The notes beneath the pieces were generated by a model. It was given only the letters and a program-made list of their open reading frames with translations. It was not told where the DNA came from and searched no databases. Positions 33,201 to 39,528 of a stretch of DNA of 53,872 nucleotides are shown here, piece after piece. Source of the stretch: Nitrospirota bacterium (lineage in GTDB: Bacteria; Nitrospirota; Thermodesulfovibrionia; Thermodesulfovibrionales; JdFR-88). The first letter of the stretch is position 1, and every line of letters begins with the position of its first letter. A program made the translations under genes and the position numbers. Location of the stretch: positions 1 through 53,872 of the forward strand of contig JAKAHV010000021.1 in NCBI GenBank assembly GCA_021825295.1, read 5' to 3'.

Positions 33201-34809
33201 CGTTTTTCGGCATTCCGTCGTGCATCCAGAGGGCGACCGCCTCCAGCCCGGCGGCAGCATTGCCCGCGTCGCAGGTCTGGAACGCCGGTTCGGCCGGATA
33301 GGCGACCGTGTTGCCGGGGCATGCGCACTGCTGCGCAGTGGTGCACGAGGCGCCGCCGGGAGGCACGCTGCCGTCCGAGCACCGGGCCGGGCAGCTCCCC
33401 GAAAGGGTGCCATTGCTTAGCTGGCCGGAATTCGCGCACAGAAACGGGGTCCTGGGGTTGCCGTTGTTGCCTGTTGCCGCATAACTCATTATGGAGGACG
33501 GTATGCTGCCGTCCTCGCACGGCTCGCCGTCCGTGATAAGAAGGACAAAATTCTTGGAGCATGTGGGGAAATAGGGCTGGCCGGCGGTGCCATAATTATA
33601 GGGGTCGTAATTTTTGCTGGACGACGGATAATAGGCGGTGTTGCCGCCGGGGTAGTTTGCCGGGCCGGGCCCGTTAGGGAACTGGTTTGCGCCGAAGTTC
33701 GGGGACACCCGGGGCACCTGGCCGAAATAGCCCGCCACCTCGAAAAGCGCCTCGGCCAGCGGGGTATTGGCGGAAGGGGTCTCTCCGTTTATGCTCTGTG
33801 TTACTGACGGGAGACTATTGCCGCTCATCGGGACGACCACCTGGGCCCCGTCCCCATTGCCGCTGCAGCCGCTGTAGCCGTCAGCGCCGGGCTGATTGCA
33901 GTAAGAGCCGTAAGTAGCCAGCCCCACCCTGGCCCTGTTCTGCACTTCGTCCTGGAGGACCCCGCTTACATTCTTTGCGCTGACCTGCACATTGTAGCTG
34001 CCCAGCGCCGTGCCGGAGCAATAATAGCCCGAAAAGCCCTGATAATAACCGCATTCACCCCTGTAAATTTGGCCGTAAGCGCAGTAGTTGTTGCACTGAG
34101 AGGTCTTGAAGATAGTAAAATTGCCGCCGTTTTTCGTGCCCGAGCAGCTATTGCCGCTCGTGGGGTCGCACGTCTGGAAAACCACCTGGCTCTGGCCGTT
34201 AAAGGTGGGGATGTAGTTTGTATAGCCGGCCACCTGCTTCCAGTCCCCCCTGCCGAAATAATCGGGTTGTATCCCCTCGAGGCTGGTGTTGCCGTTTGTG
34301 TCCCTGGAGCAGGCCCCCTGGGAGTTGCCGCTGGGGCAGAGCCCGCCCGTAAGCGCCTTTTTAACTATGTCCATCCTCCTCATCGTAAGCCAGTTGAGAA
34401 AGTTGCCGTTCCAGTCGCTGGCCGTGTTCGGGTTGGTAACGCTGCTTCCTATGGTGGCCGCGCTGGTGCTGGTGTCGGGCGTAAATTCGCCGCTCGAGTA
34501 CTGATACCACTTATTAGGATTGAAATAGCCGTAGTAGGTCTGCGTGGAGTCGAACCCCGTGCACGGCATGTCCGCTCCGCCGGAGCATTCGTTGCCGCTG
34601 TCGGTATAGGCGAAGTTGTACATGCTGCCCGAGTTGTCCAGCAGTATCATTATATTGGGCTGTACGTTCTGGACGACATACGAGGGCTCCTGGCAATAAT
34701 CGCCGTTGGACATGGCGAACGCGGCGCGGGAAAAGGCCGGATTCAACGAAAAAACCAGCAACAAAATCGTAACAACCGGCAAAATTTGACGTTTCATCAT
34801 CCGCCTCAT
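30277..34809 (-). CDS. pilY1: Type IV pilus tip adhesin/assembly factor PilY1-like
   Basis: 1510 aa secreted protein. The signal peptide (about 1-33) is followed by a von Willebrand A-type domain with MIDAS residues in IMILLDNSGSM (58-62 DNSGS) and the distal VLLITDGEPCEDGS. Cysteine-rich insertions come between about 170 and 520. The C-terminal half (about 800-1450) is the PilC/PilY1 beta-propeller, with DILNSTPKIVSWMP, GTVYAGGNDGMLHAFN and the Ca2+-loop-like DPDGDGIDDYRS. PilY1 sits at the pilus tip and serves adhesion and mechanosensing. The start codon overlaps the stop of the preceding gene (ATGA). Its length is at the upper end for the family. Confidence 0.93.
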   Translation of the reverse strand: MRRMMKRQILPVVTILLLVFSLNPAFSRAAFAMSNGDYCQEPSYVVQNVQPNIMILLDNSGSMYNFAYTDSGNECSGGADMPCTGFDSTQTYYGYFNPNKWYQYSSGEFTPDTSTSAATIGSSVTNPNTASDWNGNFLNWLTMRRMDIVKKALTGGLCPSGNSQGACSRDTNGNTSLEGIQPDYFGRGDWKQVAGYTNYIPTFNGQSQVVFQTCDPTSGNSCSGTKNGGNFTIFKTSQCNNYCAYGQIYRGECGYYQGFSGYYCSGTALGSYNVQVSAKNVSGVLQDEVQNRARVGLATYGSYCNQPGADGYSGCSGNGDGAQVVVPMSGNSLPSVTQSINGETPSANTPLAEALFEVAGYFGQVPRVSPNFGANQFPNGPGPANYPGGNTAYYPSSSKNYDPYNYGTAGQPYFPTCSKNFVLLITDGEPCEDGSIPSSIMSYAATGNNGNPRTPFLCANSGQLSNGTLSGSCPARCSDGSVPPGGASCTTAQQCACPGNTVAYPAEPAFQTCDAGNAAAGLEAVALWMHDGMPKNGINDMADDVRPDLTQTYGGQPRSITLYTVFAFGQGSTLLKYASINGGFADNNGDHMPDGFDNSTGVSEWSSHGAGDPELGQPDTYFEASQGGDLETQLSAALSSMLKRASSGTAASVLASGEGSGANLVQAVFYPKRAFGSDVIDWTGGMHDLWYYVDPYFTNSNILEDTNRDDNLTLTEDDIAQFYFDEDLGKTMSDKYLSNAAGSVGAETSDSPVVFEDLWNLWEAGYQLWLTPYTSRTIYTNIPGQNSATDNMIPFNTSNDTYLKTYLNAPIVNGIDQTDDVIKWTRGADLTGYDPDGDGIDDYRSRTVSQMVNGTETTDVWKLGDILNSTPKIVSWMPLNNYDTAYNDGSYSAYINSAAYQSRGTVYAGGNDGMLHAFNLGLLKIINDPTNPNLKAQLTGTNLGVERWAFIPENVLPYLQYIAGIATNVAGEGPGYCHVYTVDLTPYVFDASVGGCGNGSDYWDCAKSQDGSTWRTILIGGMRLGGASGAPPGSQPCCSIEQTTNCNSYCVGTPATDPGGNPIGYSAYFALDVTDENNPKLLWEFTSPYLGFATSGPAVVRINASGDSTGLSKNGRWFVVFGSGPTGPMDTADYQFKGYSDQDLRYFIFDLENGPGAGNVNVTTLDTGITNAFSGDMFDATNDSNMDYQDEAIYSGYVNDDGTKTWAQGGVGRILTLNKTTGLEAVDASGNPDPSQWSYQQLISGIGPVTAGVTRLQNNLTNKLWLYFGTGRDYYSYYTSQPVVDALCNQNYLVGMTDPCYVSSTSLFDLKCITNNQTDDSNQYTLPFSGVSKLSKVDTSSTAGASISSTQYGWYIALDTGPTGPSSCPGNYTYPEYEGDPAKNDIINVTHTYGAERLLTDPEAELNGAVYFTTMKPYDEQCAVGGKSFLWAVYYDNAASLSLTPLSNAGTALLQVSTGSIQKINLSTSLTYNGGRSSTAYEGLPPTAAGLALFTSPTPVRKMLYIREEK

Positions 34810-35144
34810 TGTACCCTGCGGCGATTGGATACCTGGATATTCTCAAGCGCGCCGTCGTGGAAGTAGAGTCTTACAAAACTGCCCCTCCTTAACTGGTTCG
34901 ACCATCTCTGCCCGGCCCCTCCGGCGGCCGCGCCCGTAAAATAGTAATATTTTCCCCTGACCCTTATCGCCTGGGAAGTGACGTCTTCTATATGACCTTC
35001 CACCATAGTAGTGCCGTCCGGCGGCCCCTGTCTGATTGTGGCCTCACGGGCCGTCCTTTTCGCGGCTGCGGCCGGGGACACGGAAAAAAACAGTAACAGG
35101 GCCAAAAGACACACGGCAACCGAAAAATATCTGCCAGCCTTCAA
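34806..35144 (-). CDS. Small secreted protein heading the pilY1 operon
   Basis: 112 aa from TTG 35144, chosen because GAGGAGGA lies 4 bases before it and a signal peptide follows at once (KAGRYFSVAVCLLALLLFF, Ala-Ala-Ala cleavage). The mature part of about 85 residues reads TMVEGHIEDVTSQAIRVRGK, then YYYFTGAAAGG, then RGSFVRLYFHDGALENIQVS, and looks like a small beta-barrel (OB/SH3-like). I do not recognise a family. Translational coupling to pilY1 suggests a function in PilY1 export, folding or periplasmic anchoring; this is inference. A further in-frame TTG at 35183 has no ribosome binding site. Confidence 0.65.
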   Translation of the reverse strand: MKAGRYFSVAVCLLALLLFFSVSPAAAAKRTAREATIRQGPPDGTTMVEGHIEDVTSQAIRVRGKYYYFTGAAAGGAGQRWSNQLRRGSFVRLYFHDGALENIQVSNRRRVQ

Positions 35145-35230
35145 AGCTTCCTCCTCAAAAAAGCGCGATCCCGGCAATATCAACCTGCAAGGATTATGCC
35201 CTTTTTACAAAACCTTAAAATTCAGGGAGT

Positions 35231-35246
35231 TGCACCTTCAGGGCCA
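35231..35246 (-). promoter_or_regulatory. Candidate sigma-54 promoter of the pilY1 operon
   Basis: On the minus strand TGGCCCTGAAGGTGCA has the invariant GG and GC exactly 10 bases apart, the -24/-12 geometry of RpoN promoters. Initiation would be near 35219, about 75 bases before the TTG start. Pilin genes are often RpoN-dependent, and an NtrC-type activator is encoded 2 kb away. Confidence 0.5.
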
Positions 35247-35354
35247 GTGATGTTGGGTAATTGGTTACATAGTTTATGCAGACTGTTACACAACATCGCG
35301 ACGCGGGCCCGGGGCAAAGCGGAGGGTGAGGCCGATATGATAAAATAATGCGAC

Positions 35355-36962
35355 ATGGTTAAGTTCAGCAAGTCCCGCCACTCACTTGCCGGGAAACTTA
35401 TCCTCTCCGTCGGCCTCCTCATGATCTTCTGCAGCATAGCCTTCGGTTTCGTGTTCATAAATTTCGAGCGCCGGGTGCTCGTGAAAGACCTGGTGAACTA
35501 TGCCGGCGCCACGGCCGACCTCATAAACCAGGGCATACAGTACGGCATGCTCACCGGCAGGAAGGACCTGATCCAGCAGAACGTCAAGGTAATCGGGATG
35601 GGCAGGACCATCCGTTTTATCAGGGTGTACAGCCCGGACGGGAAGATCAGGTACTCCTCGCAGCGCGGCGCGGCGGATGCGCCGCCGCCCGTCGATTTCA
35701 AAAACGTGGACGCCCTGACGACGACCCACATGATAGTTGGCCGGGGAGCGGGAAAGACCCTGCTTTATATCACCCCCATACTGAACAGGCCCCAGTGCTA
35801 CACGGCCGTCTGCCATTTCCACGCGGCGGGCAAAAACGTGCTTGCTGTCCTGGAGGCCGGCTTTTACACAAACGACGTGGACCGCGTCGTGCACGACAAC
35901 ATGATCGCCACCGTGCTGGCCGGGGGTCTCTTCGTCCTGGTGATCTCCGTCTTCCTCTGCATCATCCTCTACAAGCTTGTCTCCAAGCCGGTTGCGCTTC
36001 TGGAGGCGGGGATGAAGCGCATCGCCGGAGGCGACCTGGATTCCCCCATAGACATCAACACCCGGGACGAGATGGGCCTGCTGGCCAGGACTTTCAACTC
36101 CATGACGCGGGACCTGAAACGTTACCGCCTCAACATGGAGAACTGGACCCATTCCCTGGAGGACGAAGTCAAGCGAAAGACGCAGGAGATAATGAAGACC
36201 CAGGAGGAGCTGGTAAACACCGAAAAGCTGTCATCGCTCGGGCGGATGTCGGCCGGCATCGCGCACGAGCTGAACAGCCCGCTTACGGGGATAGTCACTT
36301 TCGCCCACCTGCTTAAAGGCCGCCTGCCCGACTCGAATGCCGAGGCGCACGAGGACCTCCAGGTCGTGATCGACCAGGCCGAAAGGTGTTCGAAGATCAT
36401 AAAGGGGCTTCTGGGTTTCTCGCGCGGGGCCGGCTTCGAGATGGTGGAGATAAACTTAAACAGCCTCGTCGAGGCCGTCATCGCCATGGTGAGCCATCAG
36501 ACGCGCTTTTACAACATAAAATTCGACCTCCAACTGGCCGGCGGGCTGCCGCCGGTGCTCGCAGACCCGAACCAGATCCAGCAGGTGTTTTTGAACATGC
36601 TTATCAATGCCTCGGACGCCATGAACGAAAAGGGCGCAATCACCATAGCCACTAGGTCTTTCCCCATCGAAGACGGCAGGCAGATCGTGGAGACGGAGTT
36701 CACCGACACGGGGCCGGGCATAGTCGAGGCCGACATCGGCAAGATATTCGAACCCTTCTACACGACAAAGCCGGTGGGCAAGGGCACCGGGCTGGGGCTT
36801 TCGGTCAGCTACGGCATCATCAAAAAGCACGGCGGCGACATACTGGTCAAAAGCGGGCCTGGCCGCGGCGCCACTTTCCTCATAAGGCTTCCCGCAGGGG
36901 GGAAAGGAGGCCCGAATACGGATGGAGAGAGAGAGAAAGAGAAAAAGCGTTCTGGCAATTGA
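35355..36962 (+). CDS. Membrane sensor histidine kinase with CX4CH motif in its sensor domain
   Basis: 535 aa. Transmembrane helices at about 13-35 and 182-208 bracket a periplasmic domain of about 145 residues. Near its end lies CYTAVCHFH (C148, C153, H154, H156), a CX4CH pattern that could hold a c-type haem or another metal. HAMP (about 206-258), coiled coil, and HisKA with phospho-acceptor H304 in MSAGIAHELNSPLTG follow. HATPase has the N box MLINASDAM, G1 DTGPGI and G2 GKGTGLGL. The 3' end overlaps the next gene by 41 bp. Together with the two following regulators it forms a three-gene signalling operon divergent from the pilin operon. The signal could be redox or a small gas; inference only. 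Confidence 0.9.
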   Translation: MVKFSKSRHSLAGKLILSVGLLMIFCSIAFGFVFINFERRVLVKDLVNYAGATADLINQGIQYGMLTGRKDLIQQNVKVIGMGRTIRFIRVYSPDGKIRYSSQRGAADAPPPVDFKNVDALTTTHMIVGRGAGKTLLYITPILNRPQCYTAVCHFHAAGKNVLAVLEAGFYTNDVDRVVHDNMIATVLAGGLFVLVISVFLCIILYKLVSKPVALLEAGMKRIAGGDLDSPIDINTRDEMGLLARTFNSMTRDLKRYRLNMENWTHSLEDEVKRKTQEIMKTQEELVNTEKLSSLGRMSAGIAHELNSPLTGIVTFAHLLKGRLPDSNAEAHEDLQVVIDQAERCSKIIKGLLGFSRGAGFEMVEINLNSLVEAVIAMVSHQTRFYNIKFDLQLAGGLPPVLADPNQIQQVFLNMLINASDAMNEKGAITIATRSFPIEDGRQIVETEFTDTGPGIVEADIGKIFEPFYTTKPVGKGTGLGLSVSYGIIKKHGGDILVKSGPGRGATFLIRLPAGGKGGPNTDGEREKEKKRSGN

Positions 36963-37305
36963 TGACGAGCAGATCGTGAGGATAAGCTGCGAGAGGGTCC
37001 TCCGGATTGCCGGATATGACATAGACACGTCGGCCGACGGCCAGAGCGCCCTGAAGATGATCGATGAAAAAAAATACGATCTTATCCTTACCGACCTCAA
37101 AATGCCCGGCATGGACGGCATCGAGGTCATGAGCGAGATCAAAAAGAGGCTCCCCGGCACCAGGGTGATCGTAGTGACCGGCTACAGCACGCTCGATACC
37201 GCCGTCAAGGCGATAAAGATGGGGGCCCACAACTACATAGAAAAACCCTTCAGCCCAGAGACCCTGCTAGCCGCCGTCCGGGACGCCCTTGGAGAAAAGA
37301 CCTGA
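36922..37305 (+). CDS. Single-domain response regulator (CheY-like receiver)
   Basis: 127 aa, receiver domain only. The acidic pair is in LAIDDEQIV, the phospho-acceptor is D58 (LILTDLKMPGMDG), the switch Thr is in VVTGYS, and the conserved Lys is K108 (IEKPF). AAAGGAGG precedes the ATG, which lies inside the kinase gene. With no output domain, it may act as a phosphate relay or sink between the kinase and the activator encoded 28 bp downstream. Confidence 0.9.
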   Translation: MERERKRKSVLAIDDEQIVRISCERVLRIAGYDIDTSADGQSALKMIDEKKYDLILTDLKMPGMDGIEVMSEIKKRLPGTRVIVVTGYSTLDTAVKAIKMGAHNYIEKPFSPETLLAAVRDALGEKT

Positions 37306-37333
37306 AGACCCTGACCACCTCTCAGGATAGGTA

Positions 37334-38791
37334 ATGACAAAAATCCTTGTCCTGGACGATGAGGAGATAATTCAAACCGGCGCCAGGCGCGTGCTGGAGC
37401 CCGCGGGTTACTGGGTAAAGACCACCGCCTCGCCAAAAGAGGCCCTCGAACTTGTCCGCACATTCTCCATAGACCTTGTCCTGTCTGATGTAAAAATGCC
37501 GGAGATGGACGGCATCGAACTGCTGAAGAAGGTGAAGGAGGTCTCGCCCGCGACCGAAGTCATAATCATAACGGGTTTCGGCACGGTGCGGGGCGCCGTT
37601 GACGCCCTGCGCTACGGGGCGTTCGACTACATCGAAAAACCGATTAACCCGGACGAGCTGCTGCGTACCGTGGGCAGGTGCATCGAGCGAAAAAGGCTGC
37701 TTGCCGAAAACGTCAGGCTGAAGCGCGAGGTCCGCTCGCTCTACAGCCTTGAAAACATCATAGGCGCCTCCGCCGTCATGCAGAAAGTCTTCGAGCTAAT
37801 CGCCACGGTGGCCCCCGTGGACTCCACGGTGCTTCTGACGGGGGAGTCCGGCACGGGCAAGGAGCTTGTCTCCAGGGCCATCCACTTCAACAGCCCAAGG
37901 AGGGAGGGCCCTTTCGTCGTCATAGACTGCGTGACCATACCGGAGGGCATCATGGAAAGCGAGCTTTTTGGCCACGTAAAGGGCTCCTTCACCGGCGCCG
38001 TCACAACCGAGAAGGGCCTCATAGAGCTTGCCGACGGCGGCACGCTCTTTTTCGACGAGATAGGAAACCTGCCGCTTGCGCTCCAGGCGAAGCTTTTAAG
38101 GGTCCTCCAGGAGAAGGAGTACAGGCCCGTCGGCTCCAGGCATATTCAAAAGGCGGACGTAAGGTTCATCGCGGCGACAAACCGCGACCTCCAGGAGCTG
38201 GTGGCCAAAGGCAGGTTCCGCGAGGATTTCTACTACAGGCTGAACGTGTTCCCGGTAAGGCTGCCGCCCCTTCGCGAAAGAAAGGAAGACATCGCCGCGC
38301 TGGCCCATCATTTCCTCAAAAAATATTCGCTCCTCACCGGAAAGGACGTGGAATTCATATCGGCAGGGGCGATGCGCCTGCTCATAGCCCGCGACTGGCC
38401 GGGAAACGTGCGGGAGCTTGAAAACATCATCCATCGGGCCGTCATACTGGCCAGGTCGAAATCCGTTGGAGAAAGCGAGATAATGCTGGAGGGGATGGGA
38501 GACGGGAGGACGAATCCGAAGGGGGAGGATGTAAGCGAAGCCATGGAAGGCGGAGGAGCGGCGGAGACCGGGGCGGACGGAGGTGAGATACCTCGCACTC
38601 TGAAGGAGCTTCGGCAGATGAAAAAGATGCTCCGAATGGAGTCCTCCGGGCGGCTGGAGCGCGCCTTCGTCCTGGACGCCCTGAAGCGGAGCGACTGGAA
38701 CGTCTCCAGGGCGGCCCGCGATACGGGCATGGAGAGGACCAACCTGCACGCGCTCATCAAGAAATACGGGATAAAGAGGGAGGAGGGGTAA
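37334..38791 (+). CDS. NtrC-family sigma-54-dependent response regulator
   Basis: 485 aa. The receiver domain (1-120) has D52 and the Lys of YIEKP. The central AAA+ domain (about 140-370) has Walker A GESGTGKE at 170-177, the sigma-54-contact loop as GSFTGA at 217-222 (consensus GAFTGA, first Ala replaced by Ser), Walker B LFFDEIG, and RLPPLRERKEDI. The C-terminal Fis-type helix-turn-helix is VSRAARDTGMERTNLHALIK. A Gly/Glu-rich linker of about 50 residues precedes it. All catalytic residues are present, unlike in the degenerate homologue at 2954. It is the likely activator of the divergent pilin operon; this is context-based inference. Confidence 0.93.
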   Translation: MTKILVLDDEEIIQTGARRVLEPAGYWVKTTASPKEALELVRTFSIDLVLSDVKMPEMDGIELLKKVKEVSPATEVIIITGFGTVRGAVDALRYGAFDYIEKPINPDELLRTVGRCIERKRLLAENVRLKREVRSLYSLENIIGASAVMQKVFELIATVAPVDSTVLLTGESGTGKELVSRAIHFNSPRREGPFVVIDCVTIPEGIMESELFGHVKGSFTGAVTTEKGLIELADGGTLFFDEIGNLPLALQAKLLRVLQEKEYRPVGSRHIQKADVRFIAATNRDLQELVAKGRFREDFYYRLNVFPVRLPPLRERKEDIAALAHHFLKKYSLLTGKDVEFISAGAMRLLIARDWPGNVRELENIIHRAVILARSKSVGESEIMLEGMGDGRTNPKGEDVSEAMEGGGAAETGADGGEIPRTLKELRQMKKMLRMESSGRLERAFVLDALKRSDWNVSRAARDTGMERTNLHALIKKYGIKREEG

Positions 38792-38806
38792 TTTTGACTT
38801 TCTCGC

Positions 38807-39212
38807 CGTCATCGCGAGGGGGCGATAGCCCCCCGTGGCGATCTCGTCGTTAAAAAATTGCAAAATGAAGAATTTTTACATTTACATTGTTACAAATGAA
38901 ACGCGAACCGTTCTTTATACAGGAATAACAAGCAATCTCGTCAAGAGAGTTTTCGAACATAAAAATAAATCATTAGGCGGGTTCACAGCCAAATACAATG
39001 TGAGCCGGCTGGTTTATTATGAAACTGCCGAGAATGCTCCGGCCGCGATCGAGAGGGAAAAACAATTAAAGGCGGGGCCAAGAAAAAGAAAGCTGGAATT
39101 GATTAATAAATTCAACCCCGAATGGAAAGATTTATACGAAGAAATTATTAAACCCTGACGTTGCATTAACGACGAGATTGCCACGGGGGCTGCCGCCCCT
39201 CTCGCAATGACA
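38807..39212. mobile_element. Inverted-repeat element carrying a GIY-YIG gene
   Basis: About 406 bp bounded by 47 bp arms, 38807-38853 and 39166-39212. The arms pair almost throughout once one or two single-base shifts are allowed; the inner ends GTGGCGATCTCGTCGTTAA and TTAACGACGAGATTGCCAC and the outer ends GTCATCGCGAG and CTCGCAATGAC are the clearest. One gene of 97 codons fills the inside. It lies between two unrelated transcription units. The arms resemble the TCATTGCGAG...CAATCTCGTC palindrome next door (39227-39442). Confidence 0.75.
38865..39158 (+). CDS. GIY-YIG nuclease domain protein (UPF0213/YhbQ-like)
   Basis: 97 aa from ATG 38865. The domain covers almost the whole protein: FYIYIVTNETRTVLYTGITSN contains the split signature (YIY...YTG), then LVKRVFEHKN with the catalytic Arg, and a later Glu in AIEREKQLK. 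This is the single-domain GIY-YIG group often called excinuclease ABC C-like or YhbQ-like. It seems intact. It sits inside 47 bp inverted repeats, and its AT-rich codon use differs clearly from its neighbours, which points to recent transfer. It may be the mobilising nuclease of the element; this is inference. Confidence 0.88.
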   Translation: MKNFYIYIVTNETRTVLYTGITSNLVKRVFEHKNKSLGGFTAKYNVSRLVYYETAENAPAAIEREKQLKAGPRKRKLELINKFNPEWKDLYEEIIKP

Positions 39213-39226
39213 ACATAAGACTATTT

Positions 39227-39442
39227 GCTGTCATTGCGAGCGAAGCGAAGCAATCTCGTCGTTGCCGTAAATGTGGCAAACAGGACTTCACTTTTGGTGA
39301 ATTTCTCCATAGGCGCTTATTTACGTTGCAAATACACCAACTTTAATGCTTTCTGCATTTTCATATGCTATTTGTTTGCAACTGTCAAGGTAAATAGCAA
39401 CGATGAGATTGCTTCCCCCGCCAAGGCGGGTTCGCAGTAACA
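39227..39442. repeat. Second inverted-repeat element, AT-rich core
   Basis: Arms at about 39227-39266 (CTGTCATTGCGAGCGAAGCG, then AAGCAATCTCGTCGTTGCC) and 39396-39442 (AGCAACGATGAGATTGCTTC, then CCCCGCCAAGGCGGGTTCGCAGTAAC) are inverted. The core of about 130 bp is AT-rich and has no supportable gene. Probably a gene-less relative of the adjacent GIY-YIG element. Confidence 0.65.
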
Positions 39443-39471
39443 AATTGAAAATGCGGTCTTGAACCCACAAA

Positions 39472-39503
39472 AAAAAGGGGCCCGGAATTCCGGGCCCCTT
39501 TTT
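39472..39503 (-). terminator. Bidirectional intrinsic terminator of the porin gene
   Basis: A perfect 16+16 base palindrome with core GGGGCCCGGAATTCCGGGCCCC, flanked by A5 and T5, so both strands read stem then T run. It lies 26 bp after the porin stop codon. Confidence 0.88.
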
Positions 39504-39528
39504 GGTTTCGAGTCTTTTAAAGCCAAGG

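Noticed and set aside
34069-34866. 265-codon open frame opposite pilY1
   Set aside because: Antisense to the start of pilY1, with Val/Ala-rich composition and no ribosome binding site.
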